Shown: positions 16,776 to 25,654 of the stretch, piece after piece
How positions within the stretch are numbered: position 1 is the first letter of the stretch
Layout of the letters: every line of letters begins with the position of its first letter
NCBI RefSeq assembly: GCF_000153485.2
Contig: NC_018721.1
Location: forward strand, 620,001 to 684,000
DNA: 64,000 bases
Source: Psychroflexus torquis ATCC 700755
GTDB lineage: Bacteria > Bacteroidota > Bacteroidia > Flavobacteriales > Flavobacteriaceae
Direction: 5' to 3'
The notes under the pieces: generated by a model
Database searches by the model: none
What the model was told of the DNA's origin: nothing
The model's input: only the letters and a program-made list of their open reading frames with translations
Made by a program: the position numbers and the translations under genes

Positions 16776-18233
16776 ATGAGTAAATCGATTGCAGTCATTG
16801 GATCTGGCTTCTCGTCATTAGCTGCCGCTTGTTATTTAGCAAAAAACGGACATAAAGTTGATCTTTTTGAAAAAAATGATAGTTTGGGTGGTAGAGCCCG
16901 TCGTCTTAAAGTGGAAGGCTTCACTTTTGACATGGGTCCTTCTTGGTATTGGATGCCTGATGTTTTTGAAAGATTTTTTGCTGACTTTGATAAAAAACCT
17001 TCTGATTATTATACACTTGATAAACTGGACCCAGGTTATCAAGTCATTTTTGAAGGTGGAGAAACTATCGAAATTGGAGATAGCTTAGATAAGATTTATA
17101 AAATCTTTGACCAAGAAGAAGAAAATGGCGCTAAGAAACTCAAAAAATTCATAGACAATGCCCGCAAAAATTATGACATTGCCATAAAAGATTTAGTCTA
17201 TAATCCAGGCGTTTCTCCGCTTGAATTAGTTACTCTAAAAACAGTTACCAAACTTGGAGAATTTTTTAGTACTGTCGATAAGGACGTAGAAAAGGTATTT
17301 AAAAATGAAAAGCTAAAACAGATTTTAAAATTTCCTGTATTATTTTTAGGGGCTAAGCCAAGTGAAACGCCTTCTTTTTATAATTTTATGAATTATGCAG
17401 ATTTTGGTTTAGGAACATGGCATCCTAGAGGAGGATTTCATGAAGTCATCGCTGCTATTGTAGATTTAGCAAAATCACTTGGAGTGGAACTTCATACCAA
17501 TGCTAACATCGAAAAAATTAATGTTGAAAATCACACAGCCAAAAGTCTGAAAGTCAATGGTGAAATTAAAGCCTTCGATGTCATTTTGTCTGGAGCAGAT
17601 TATCATCACACAGAAACATTGTTGGACGAAAAAGATCGTCAATACTCAGAATCTTACTGGGATAAAAAAGTCTTTGCACCTTCTTCTTTGCTATTTTATT
17701 TAGGTTTCGATAAAAAATTAGAAAACGTCAAGCATCATAATTTGTTTTTTGATGTGGATTTTGAAGCTCATGCTCAAGATATTTATACCACGCCCCAATG
17801 GCCTGAAGATCCATTGTTCTACGCCAATTTTACATCCATAATAGATCCTGGAACAGCACCTGAAGGTCATGAAAATGGTTTCTTTTTAATTCCCATTGCT
17901 CCAGGGATTGAAGATACTGAGGAGCTGAGAGAGAACTATTTTGACAAAATTATGACAAGGTTTGAAACACTAACAAACCAAAGTGTTAGAAAAAATATTA
18001 TATTTAAAAAATCCTTTTGTGTAAACGATTTTGTTGAAGATTACAACTCATACAAAGGTAATGCTTATGGAATGGCTAATACTTTATTGCAAACAGCTTT
18101 TTTGAGACCAAAATTGAAAAGCAAGAAAGTAAAAAATTTATTTTTTACAGGACAACTTACTGTCCCTGGACCTGGTGTTCCACCCGCCTTAATTTCGGGT
18201 AAATTGGTGTCCGAATTAATTGAGAAAAATTAA
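16776..18233 (+). CDS. crtI: Phytoene desaturase
   Basis: The 485-residue FAD-dependent enzyme introduces double bonds into phytoene to give lycopene at the membrane. The N-terminal dinucleotide fold is IAVIGSGFSSLAAA with FEKNDSLGGRARR. It continues with FDMGPSWYWMPD, and the C-terminal FAD motif is FTGQLTVPGPGVPPALISGK. It is the first biosynthetic gene of the locus, and the next gene starts 4 bp after its stop. The assignment as CrtI rather than the second desaturase at 19529 rests on position and overall resemblance to flavobacterial CrtI. Confidence 0.9.
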   Translation: MSKSIAVIGSGFSSLAAACYLAKNGHKVDLFEKNDSLGGRARRLKVEGFTFDMGPSWYWMPDVFERFFADFDKKPSDYYTLDKLDPGYQVIFEGGETIEIGDSLDKIYKIFDQEEENGAKKLKKFIDNARKNYDIAIKDLVYNPGVSPLELVTLKTVTKLGEFFSTVDKDVEKVFKNEKLKQILKFPVLFLGAKPSETPSFYNFMNYADFGLGTWHPRGGFHEVIAAIVDLAKSLGVELHTNANIEKINVENHTAKSLKVNGEIKAFDVILSGADYHHTETLLDEKDRQYSESYWDKKVFAPSSLLFYLGFDKKLENVKHHNLFFDVDFEAHAQDIYTTPQWPEDPLFYANFTSIIDPGTAPEGHENGFFLIPIAPGIEDTEELRENYFDKIMTRFETLTNQSVRKNIIFKKSFCVNDFVEDYNSYKGNAYGMANTLLQTAFLRPKLKSKKVKNLFFTGQLTVPGPGVPPALISGKLVSELIEKN

Positions 18234-18237
18234 AGGA

Positions 18238-19077
18238 ATGAAATCATTGTTCGACACTGTATCGAGAGAATGTAGCAAGATGGTCACCCATTCTTATAGC
18301 ACTTCTTTTTCTATTGCCACTAAGCTCCTAGCCCCATCCATTAGGCAAGATATTTACAACATTTATGGGTTTGTAAGATTTGCAGATGAGATAGTAGACA
18401 CTTTTCATGACTACGATAAGGGTATTTTATTTAAAAAGTTTCAGGTAGATATGTACGATGCTGTAGAGCATAAAATAAGTCTAAACCCAATATTAAATAG
18501 CTTTCAAGAAACCGTTCATAAATATAATATAGACGCTCATCTTTACGAATCTTTTATGGATAGTATGGAAAAAGATTTACACAAATCCAATTATCTTACC
18601 CAAGAAGAATATAAAGCCTACATCTATGGAAGTGCCGATGTAGTTGGATTGATGTGTTTAAAAGTATTTGTAAAAGGCGATCTTAAAATGTATGAAAACC
18701 TCAAAGAAGATGCGATGAGATTGGGTTCTGCCTTTCAAAAAGTAAATTTTCTAAGAGATTTAAAAGCAGATTGTGAAGATTTAGAAAGATCTTATTTCCC
18801 TGAGGCGGACTTAAACCGTCTGGATGAAAACACTAAAGCCTCTATCATTTCAGAAATAGATGCAGATTTTGAAGCAGGCTTAAGAGGGATTTCAATGTTA
18901 CCTGTAGAGGCTAAACTTGGGGTTTATACCGCTTATATTTATTATTCAAAATTACTTCAGAAATTAAAAAATACACCTTCGCTTGAAATCAAAAACAGGC
19001 GAATAAGAGTACCTAACTACCAAAAAGCGAGTTTACTAGCAAAATCTTACATTTCATGTAGGTTTAATTTAGTTTGA
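18238..19077 (+). CDS. crtB: Phytoene synthase
   Basis: The enzyme of about 279 residues condenses two geranylgeranyl diphosphates to phytoene. Both aspartate-rich motifs are present: RFADEIVDTFHDYD (first) and NFLRDLKADCEDLERSYFP (second). ATG 18238 is used rather than a TTG at 18220 inside crtI. The gene follows crtI by 4 bp and precedes crtZ by 4 bp. No GGPP synthase (crtE) lies nearby, so its substrate must come from a gene elsewhere. Confidence 0.93.
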   Translation: MKSLFDTVSRECSKMVTHSYSTSFSIATKLLAPSIRQDIYNIYGFVRFADEIVDTFHDYDKGILFKKFQVDMYDAVEHKISLNPILNSFQETVHKYNIDAHLYESFMDSMEKDLHKSNYLTQEEYKAYIYGSADVVGLMCLKVFVKGDLKMYENLKEDAMRLGSAFQKVNFLRDLKADCEDLERSYFPEADLNRLDENTKASIISEIDADFEAGLRGISMLPVEAKLGVYTAYIYYSKLLQKLKNTPSLEIKNRRIRVPNYQKASLLAKSYISCRFNLV

Positions 19078-19081
19078 GATT

Positions 19082-19528
19082 ATGGAGATATTGATTTGGA
19101 TAGTTGTTTTTCTAGCAACATTTTTACTGATGGAATTTATGGCGTGGTTTTCTCACAAATACATCATGCATGGTTTTTTATGGATATTGCATAAGGATCA
19201 TCATCATAAAGACCATAAGAGTTGGTGGGAACGCAATGACTTATTTTTTGTGTTTTACGCTGTTATAAGCATGTACTTTTTTATGGTGGCACAATTTCAA
19301 TTTGCAATTGCCATTGGAGCAGGTATTGCGGGCTACGGTTTAGCTTATTTTGTTGTTCATGATATCTTTATTCACCAACGGTTTAAATTATTCAGAAAAG
19401 CAAACCATTGGTACGCTAAAGGTATACGCCGTGCCCACAAAATTCACCATAAACATTTGGGAAAAGGAGAAAGCGAATGTTTTGGAATGCTTATCCCTCC
19501 TCTAAGGTTCCTCAAAAACAAAAAATAA
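19082..19528 (+). CDS. crtZ: Beta-carotene hydroxylase
   Basis: The 148-residue di-iron membrane hydroxylase of the fatty-acid-hydroxylase superfamily adds 3-hydroxyl groups to beta-ionone rings. The histidine clusters are visible in order: HKYIMHG, HKDHHHKDH, HDIFIHQRF and HKIHHKHLG. Hydrophobic segments at about residues 3-25 and 55-80 anchor it in the membrane. It sits between crtB and the second desaturase, with no gap to the latter. Confidence 0.92.
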   Translation: MEILIWIVVFLATFLLMEFMAWFSHKYIMHGFLWILHKDHHHKDHKSWWERNDLFFVFYAVISMYFFMVAQFQFAIAIGAGIAGYGLAYFVVHDIFIHQRFKLFRKANHWYAKGIRRAHKIHHKHLGKGESECFGMLIPPLRFLKNKK

Positions 19529-21001
19529 ATGAAGTCACAAGCTGCCATTATAGGTTCTGGTATCGCTGGAATCGCTTCTGCTTTGCGCCTAAAAGCTAAA
19601 GGATATGAAGTCGATATATTTGAGCAAAATGACTACACAGGAGGTAAACTTCATAGTATCACCAAAGGAGAATATCGTTTCGATTATGGTCCTTCCTTAT
19701 TTACGATGCCTCACCTTGTGGATGAGTTATTTGGATTATTCGATATCGATCCCAAAGAGTACTTTCAGTACACGAGAAAAGATACCATCTGCAATTATTT
19801 CTGGGAGGATGGAAAACGCTTTCAAGTGAGTGCGAATACCAAAACCTTTATCAAAGAAGCTGCTAAAAGTTTTGACGAATCTGAAGAACATTTAGAAGAC
19901 TATCTGAAAAATACGAAAACCAAATACGATCTCACTTCAAAATTATTTTTGGAGAAATCGCTTCATAAGTTTGACACTTATCTTTCTAAAGATACCTTAA
20001 AGGCGATTTTTAATGTAGGTAAATTACATTTGGACAGCAGTCTAAATGAAGTAAATAAGAAATATTTTGACCATCCTAAGCTTATCCAACTTTTCAATAG
20101 GTTTGCTACCTATAACGGTTCCTCCCCTTATAAAACACCAGGAATCATGTCTATGATTCCACATCTTGAGATGAATTATGGGACATTTATTCCTAAACAT
20201 GGGATGCATGATATTTCACAAAGTCTGACTCAGCTCGCTAAAGATGTTGGAATATCCATTCATCTAAACCAAAAGGTGGATGAAATCGTTTATGAAAAAA
20301 ATACCGCAAAAGCTTTAAAAATAAACGGAGATGACAAAGCTTTCGATCTTATCGTCTGTAATATGGATGTCTATTCCGCTTACAACATCCTCCTAAAAAA
20401 AATAAAAGCTCCAAAAAAGACCTTAAGCCAAGAGCGCTCGAGTTCTGCTTTAATTTTCTACTGGGGAATCAACAAAACATTCCGAGAGCTAGACTTGCAC
20501 AATATTCTATTTACAGAAGACTACGAAAAAGAGTTTGATCACTTATTTAATAAAAAAAACTTTGCAGAAGACCCTACTGTGTATATCAATATCTCTTCTA
20601 AGGAAGTAAAAGAAGATGCACAGGAAGGCCATGAAAACTGGTTTGTAATGGTTAATGCTCCTACCAATTGCGGCCAAGATTGGACTGCTCAAACGAGTTA
20701 CATCAGAGAGAAAGTTATCGCGAAAATCAATAAATGTCTAGGCTCCAAAATAGAAAACCACATTGAAGTTGAACACGTCGTCACTCCAAAAGATATCGAG
20801 TTTGCAACCTCATCGTTTCAAGGGTCTTTGTATGGGACGTCTAGCAATAATAAATTCGCCTCTTTTTTAAGGCATCCAAACTTCAGTTCAAAGCTAAAAA
20901 ACTTATACTTTTGTGGAGGAAGTGTGCATCCTGGGGGAGGAATCCCTTTATGTTTGCTCTCTGCTAAAATTGTTTCAGATTTAGTTCCACAACCACAATA
21001 A
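19529..21001 (+). CDS. crtD: Carotenoid 3,4-desaturase (CrtD-like, second CrtI family member)
   Basis: The 490-residue FAD enzyme is related to CrtI: AAIIGSGIAGIASALRL, FEQNDYTGGKLHS, FDYGPSLFTMP and the C-terminal FCGGSVHPGGGIPLCLLSAK. Having two CrtI-family genes flanking crtB and crtZ, with cruF-like and crtY genes following, matches loci that make 1'-hydroxy monocyclic carotenoids, where the second desaturase acts at C-3',4'. The CrtD role is inferred from this context. It abuts both neighbours with zero spacing. Confidence 0.82.
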   Translation: MKSQAAIIGSGIAGIASALRLKAKGYEVDIFEQNDYTGGKLHSITKGEYRFDYGPSLFTMPHLVDELFGLFDIDPKEYFQYTRKDTICNYFWEDGKRFQVSANTKTFIKEAAKSFDESEEHLEDYLKNTKTKYDLTSKLFLEKSLHKFDTYLSKDTLKAIFNVGKLHLDSSLNEVNKKYFDHPKLIQLFNRFATYNGSSPYKTPGIMSMIPHLEMNYGTFIPKHGMHDISQSLTQLAKDVGISIHLNQKVDEIVYEKNTAKALKINGDDKAFDLIVCNMDVYSAYNILLKKIKAPKKTLSQERSSSALIFYWGINKTFRELDLHNILFTEDYEKEFDHLFNKKNFAEDPTVYINISSKEVKEDAQEGHENWFVMVNAPTNCGQDWTAQTSYIREKVIAKINKCLGSKIENHIEVEHVVTPKDIEFATSSFQGSLYGTSSNNKFASFLRHPNFSSKLKNLYFCGGSVHPGGGIPLCLLSAKIVSDLVPQPQ

Positions 21002-21646
21002 ATGAAGAGTTTAACTCAACAGCAGAATTATTTATTCATAGCCATTGGCGTTCTATGGCTTTTCCACGTTTCAGGAATAATTGGCATTAGCATAGGTTAT
21101 CAGGACTGGTTCGCCAGTAGAACTAGTCTCAATTTGGTAATAATGTTTATAGCCTTAATTGCTTTCTATCCTATGGATTCCATTAAAAAGTGGATTCTGT
21201 TTTTAACGTTTGGTGTGCTTGGAATTTTAGTAGAATACCTAGGAGTGACTTTTGGCCTTTTCTTTGGAGATTATGCCTACGGTAATAATTTTGGTCCTAA
21301 GATTTTGGGAGTACCTTTACTTATTGGAGTCAATTGGGCTATGCTTACTTTTATTTGTGGTTCGATCGCTAATAAATTATCCGAAAATATATTTCTTAAA
21401 TCTCTATTAGGCACTTTTATGATGCTTTTCTTGGATTTATTTATCGAAAAGATAGCTCCCATTTTTGATTTTTGGGAATTTACCGGAGGCTATGCACCCA
21501 TAGATAATTATATTGCTTGGGGAATTATCTCTTTTATCTTTAATCTTATTTTCCATCTGTTCAAAGTCAAAGGCAACTTTTTGATTTCGTTTCACTTATA
21601 TATGGTTCAACTTGTCTTTTTTATCTATTTCTATGTCTACTTTTAA
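21002..21646 (+). CDS. cruF: Carotenoid biosynthesis membrane protein, CruF-like 1',2'-hydratase
   Basis: The 214-residue polytopic membrane protein has about six to seven hydrophobic helices and contains GILVEYLGVTFGLFFGDYAYG and GVPLLIGVNWAML, hallmarks of the DUF422/CruF family. These proteins add water across the terminal 1',2' double bond of the open end of gamma-carotene-type intermediates. The location between the CrtD-like gene and crtY supports that role. Its 3' end overlaps crtY by 14 bp. Confidence 0.85.
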   Translation: MKSLTQQQNYLFIAIGVLWLFHVSGIIGISIGYQDWFASRTSLNLVIMFIALIAFYPMDSIKKWILFLTFGVLGILVEYLGVTFGLFFGDYAYGNNFGPKILGVPLLIGVNWAMLTFICGSIANKLSENIFLKSLLGTFMMLFLDLFIEKIAPIFDFWEFTGGYAPIDNYIAWGIISFIFNLIFHLFKVKGNFLISFHLYMVQLVFFIYFYVYF

Positions 21647-22799
21647 TTATAATTATAATTATATCATCATAGGAGCTGGAGCGGCTGGTTTAAACCTGGC
21701 TTTAGCTATGAATGAAGATGTTTTTTTCAAGGATAAGAAGATTCTGATTTTAGACAAAGACAAAAAAACCGAAAACGACAGAACTTGGTGTTTTTGGGAA
21801 AAAGGAAATGGCAAGTGGGATCACATCGTTTCTAAGACTTGGAAGAAATCTATCGTTACTGCCAAAGGTGAAGACATCAATTTTGATTTAAAAAAGTATA
21901 CCTACAAAATGTTGAGGTCAGCTGATTTTTATCAATTTGCCAAAACGAAACTCGACACGTCCACTATAGAGTGGAAAACAGAAGATGTACAAAAAGTAGT
22001 TCAAAACCAAGATAAAGCTGTCGTAACAACTCCTGAGAATGATTACATGGCCGATTTTGTATTTGATAGTAGAATTCCATCGCTTTATACTTTAGACCAT
22101 TCAGACTCTCTTAGTATCGCTCAGCATTTTAAAGGATGGATTATCGAAACTGAGGAAGAAGTCTTTGATGACACTAAATTTACAATGATGGATTATAGCA
22201 TCAAAGATGGTGAAACCACTAGCTTTACTTATGTTCTTCCTATGTCTCCTACTAAAGCACTAGTCGAATTTACGTATTTCAGTCCAGATGTGGTAAGTGA
22301 AGCCACTTATGACCACTATTTAAAAAGATATATTTCAGAAAAACTTCACCAGCAAAATTATAAAATCTTAGAAACTGAAAAAGGTGTGATCCCAATGACG
22401 AATTTTCCCTTTGAAGATTTTAATCAAAAACACATTATCAAAATTGGAACAGCAGGTGGTTGGGTAAAAGCTTCTTCTGGGTATTCTTTCAAAAATTGCG
22501 AGAAGAAAAGCAAGAAGATCATCAAATTTTTGAAAACAAATCCTGACTATTATCACAACTCCTCCTCTCCTAAATTTAAGCATTACGATAAAATTTTCTT
22601 AGAGGTCCTTAGCAAAGAGAATCATTTTGGCGAAGAGCTCTTCCATCGCATGTATAAAAACAATTCTATAAGAACAATCTTTAGATTTTTGGATGAAAGA
22701 TCGGTTTTTTCTGAAGATTTAAAAATTATTCTGAATTTAAGCTCATTACCGTTTATCAATGCATTTTTGAGACACGTTAAAAGTGGACTTAAAACTTAA
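21633..22799 (+). CDS. crtY: Lycopene beta-cyclase
   Basis: About 388 residues from ATG 21633 (an upstream in-frame start at 21612 lies inside the cruF-like gene). The flavin-binding motif is YIIIGAGAAGLNLALAM, followed by NDRTWCFWEKG, typical of CrtY/CrtL cyclases, and by FPFEDFNQKH and GTAGGWVKASSGYSF. It closes a beta-ionone ring on lycopene. With the hydratase and second desaturase acting on the other end, a monocyclic product is expected. It converges on the crtA-like gene, with the two stops overlapping by 4 bp. Confidence 0.9.
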   Translation: MSTFNYNYNYIIIGAGAAGLNLALAMNEDVFFKDKKILILDKDKKTENDRTWCFWEKGNGKWDHIVSKTWKKSIVTAKGEDINFDLKKYTYKMLRSADFYQFAKTKLDTSTIEWKTEDVQKVVQNQDKAVVTTPENDYMADFVFDSRIPSLYTLDHSDSLSIAQHFKGWIIETEEEVFDDTKFTMMDYSIKDGETTSFTYVLPMSPTKALVEFTYFSPDVVSEATYDHYLKRYISEKLHQQNYKILETEKGVIPMTNFPFEDFNQKHIIKIGTAGGWVKASSGYSFKNCEKKSKKIIKFLKTNPDYYHNSSSPKFKHYDKIFLEVLSKENHFGEELFHRMYKNNSIRTIFRFLDERSVFSEDLKIILNLSSLPFINAFLRHVKSGLKT

Positions 22800-23488
22800 A
22801 ACCCCTTTAAAGTGACTTTTTTCTGAATTCGAAATCTAGAGAATAGCTCCTCACTGTACCAGTCGAATTCTCTTGTTTTTTGAATTGCCTTAATGTGTTC
22901 TTGACTTTGATAAGCATAAGCTTTAAGGCTCGCTAAATCTTTCCAAACGCTAAAAGTTGCCATTTCCATAAAAGGGAGTTCACCAAAACCTTTAGTGTAG
23001 ATCAACCCACTAGTGTTTTCTAGAGGTTTTTGAGATTCCGGAACGTATTTCCAGAATTTCAATAGCATGTTAGTCTTGATACTGGCTCGGGTAATAACCG
23101 CAATTTCAGAATCCGGATCCATCTCCTTTACATTTACAGTAGATTCAAAAGGGTTTTTAGAATTCCATAAGCCTCTGGCTTGAATGCTTTCCATATAATA
23201 AACCTGCATCTTATCTGAGTGGTCTTGATAGGCTTTACTGAGCTTATGAGTTTCAAAAAAAGTTTGAGCAGCATCTTCTGACTCCCACACTTGTAAAACC
23301 GAATACACACTCCAATCTGGAAAAGGATTGAAATTATCTTTTCCGCTACCCATAAGCTTATAAAAACTAAGTCCTTTTACAGATTTCATATAGGTATGCC
23401 CAAACTGCATCATGGACAAGGCCCAGAATTTGTTAGAAAATCTTTTATAGCTTAAAACAGTAAGGGTGGTGATTTGGGACATAGTCAT
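22796..23488 (-). CDS. CrtA-like carotenoid oxygenase (possible 2-hydroxylase)
   Basis: The protein of about 230 residues resembles spheroidene monooxygenase CrtA. Recognisable blocks are FYKLMGSGKDNF with PDWSVYSVLQVW, then IAVITRASIK with KFWKYVP, and GELPFMEMATFSVWKD. The closing DWYSEELFSRFRI is also typical. A crtA-related gene of a myxol-producing flavobacterium encodes a carotenoid 2-hydroxylase, and this gene lies tail-to-tail with crtY. It is therefore likely the 2'-hydroxylase of this pathway. Start could be MTMSQ (23488) or MSQ (23482). It is transcribed separately from the crt operon. Confidence 0.75.
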   Translation of the reverse strand: MTMSQITTLTVLSYKRFSNKFWALSMMQFGHTYMKSVKGLSFYKLMGSGKDNFNPFPDWSVYSVLQVWESEDAAQTFFETHKLSKAYQDHSDKMQVYYMESIQARGLWNSKNPFESTVNVKEMDPDSEIAVITRASIKTNMLLKFWKYVPESQKPLENTSGLIYTKGFGELPFMEMATFSVWKDLASLKAYAYQSQEHIKAIQKTREFDWYSEELFSRFRIQKKVTLKGF

Positions 23489-23501
23489 GTATAAAAACAA
23501 A

Positions 23502-23537
23502 GATGAAAACTATTTTGTACTAAACATAGTTTTCATC
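23502..23537 (-). terminator. Terminator of S9 peptidase gene
   Basis: A perfect 12-bp inverted repeat (GATGAAAACTAT and its complement) with a 12-base loop is followed on the minus strand by TTTGTTTTTA. It separates the S9 peptidase from the crtA-like gene. Confidence 0.75.
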
Positions 23538-23598
23538 TCTATTTTATTAAATCTTAAACATAAGTGGATAACCTGAATCGAAATTTAAAAGTGGATTA

Positions 23599-25644
23599 TT
23601 ATTCTTTATGCTTATCGAACCAACTGGTGATGTACCCCACTTTCCTAAACAAGTTACTAGGTTTCCTTGCAATGCCGTGACCAGAGCCAGCGATACGTAC
23701 CATAACCGCTTCAATCCCTTGTAATTTTAAGGCCGCATAGTACTGTTCGGTTTCACTCATTGGCGTTCTATAGTCTTGTTGGCCTGTTAGTAACATCGTT
23801 GGGGTTTTGACATTTCCAACCAAAGAAATCGGTGAAAATTTCAAATACTCCTCTGGGTTTTCCCAAGGTTTATTTTTGAACCAGTACTTGGCAAAAAATG
23901 GAGAACCATCTGCCGTCAGGACAAAACTGTACCAATTGATGACTGGCTTTGCCACTACAGACGCTTTAAATCTATCAGTTTTACCAATGGACCAAGCGGT
24001 AAGGATTCCTCCTCCACTTCCGCCTGTAATATAAAGTTGGTCGGTATTGATATAACCTTGGTCGACCACATAATCTGTCGCATCCATCAAATCGTTATAA
24101 TCTTCACTTGGATAATTGTGATTGATATAGGCCGCAAAATCTTCCCCATAACTTGTACTTCCTCTAGGGTTTGTATATACCACAACATATCCTCTACTCG
24201 CCATAAATTGTAATTCTGGTGAAAATCGAGAACCATAATTGGTATACGGACCACCGTGGATTTCAAGAATCATAGGATATGTCTTGGAAGGATCAAAACT
24301 GGGAGGCGTGAGAATCCAGCCTTGTACTTTAAAATCATCTACTGAAGACTCTACCCAGAACTCCTCAACCTTTCCTGTTTTTTTAGACTTTAATAGGTTG
24401 GCATTTAAATTTGTGAGACGTTTGGTCTCTCTAGTAGATTTTTGAGAAACAACAGCTAATTCTGCAGGTGTCGAAGTAGTCACATAAGAAAAGGCCAGTT
24501 TTCCTTTGTCGGAGACTGAATATGTTCCGCCACCATACGGGCGACCAATACTTGGAGACCCTAAGTTTTCTGCCACTGTAGAGACCTCACCTTTCAGGTT
24601 GATTTGTCCAACTTTGCTATTGCCTTCTTCATCAAATCGAAAATAAATAGACTTAGCATCTTTAGCCCAAGTGATCGAAGAGATATCTTGTGCAAAGCCT
24701 TTGGAAAGGATTTCTAACTCAGCTCCGTCTCTTGACATCAGATATAGTTTGGTGAGTTGGTAACCCACAAATTTATCGTCGAATCCTGTATAAGCGATAT
24801 GCTTACCATCAGGTGAAACTTTTGGAGAGTAAAACGGCCCTCTTGTGCTAGTCAATTGTTTACTTACTCCTGTTTCAATGTGCTGTTCAAAAATTTGTTC
24901 ATTATTTGGATCCACTTCAGCATCCTCAGATTTATTCACTGTGTATAAGATATGCTTCCCATCTGGAGTCCATGAGGATGAACCAAATTGATGAGAACCA
25001 GACGTTAATTGTCGAGCCGTTCCACCTTCAGCAGAAATTACAAAAATATGACTGTACCCATCTTGAACATAGCCCCCACCATCTCGTCTGTATACTGCTT
25101 TATCTATAACGTCTGCTTCTTTTTCCCACTCAGCACCATTGGGAGGAGAAGGAATTTTGGGCTGGATAGCTTTAGACGACTCAGGAACAAATTTGCTAAA
25201 TAAGAGTTGTGTCCCATCGGGAGACCAACTAATGTTAGATGGACTTTCAGTAAAATTCGTCAATGCAGCTGTGGTCTTAGACTCTACCCAATAGACATAG
25301 AGTTGGTTAGACCCGTCTTGATTGGACGTAAAAGCAAACTTATCGCCTTGCGGAGACCAGTTGACATTCCCATGGTATTTGGTCCCGGAGGTGATAGGAT
25401 AGTGAGTTTCACCATCAAACGATATTTGCCATAAGTTGACCAATCGGCTATCGGTCATCACATCAAATTGATGCCTTTCGTAAATAATTGTTTCACCATC
25501 TGGAGAAATCTCTGGATTACCAACCATTTGCAAATCAAAAAGATCCATATAATCAAAAAAGTCTTCAGGGACTTGAGCTTTCAGTTGGGCGGTAGCCATC
25601 AAAAAGAAAGCAAGAATATAACTGCTTAAACGTAATATAGTCAT
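23599..25644 (-). CDS. S9 family prolyl oligopeptidase / dipeptidyl aminopeptidase, secreted
   Basis: The enzyme has about 681 residues from ATG 25644, chosen because it gives a clean signal peptide (ending LKAQ) and avoids overlap with the amidase gene. A beta-propeller (about 30-400) with repeated SPDG/SPQG and WS motifs precedes an alpha/beta-hydrolase domain with nucleophile GGSGGG, then DYRTP and the histidine in GSGHGIA. The propeller gates access, so short peptides are the expected substrates in the periplasm. It lies 10 bp after the amidase gene, probably in one transcript. Confidence 0.9.
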   Translation of the reverse strand: MTILRLSSYILAFFLMATAQLKAQVPEDFFDYMDLFDLQMVGNPEISPDGETIIYERHQFDVMTDSRLVNLWQISFDGETHYPITSGTKYHGNVNWSPQGDKFAFTSNQDGSNQLYVYWVESKTTAALTNFTESPSNISWSPDGTQLLFSKFVPESSKAIQPKIPSPPNGAEWEKEADVIDKAVYRRDGGGYVQDGYSHIFVISAEGGTARQLTSGSHQFGSSSWTPDGKHILYTVNKSEDAEVDPNNEQIFEQHIETGVSKQLTSTRGPFYSPKVSPDGKHIAYTGFDDKFVGYQLTKLYLMSRDGAELEILSKGFAQDISSITWAKDAKSIYFRFDEEGNSKVGQINLKGEVSTVAENLGSPSIGRPYGGGTYSVSDKGKLAFSYVTTSTPAELAVVSQKSTRETKRLTNLNANLLKSKKTGKVEEFWVESSVDDFKVQGWILTPPSFDPSKTYPMILEIHGGPYTNYGSRFSPELQFMASRGYVVVYTNPRGSTSYGEDFAAYINHNYPSEDYNDLMDATDYVVDQGYINTDQLYITGGSGGGILTAWSIGKTDRFKASVVAKPVINWYSFVLTADGSPFFAKYWFKNKPWENPEEYLKFSPISLVGNVKTPTMLLTGQQDYRTPMSETEQYYAALKLQGIEAVMVRIAGSGHGIARKPSNLFRKVGYITSWFDKHKE

Positions 25645-25654
25645 AGGTATAGAT

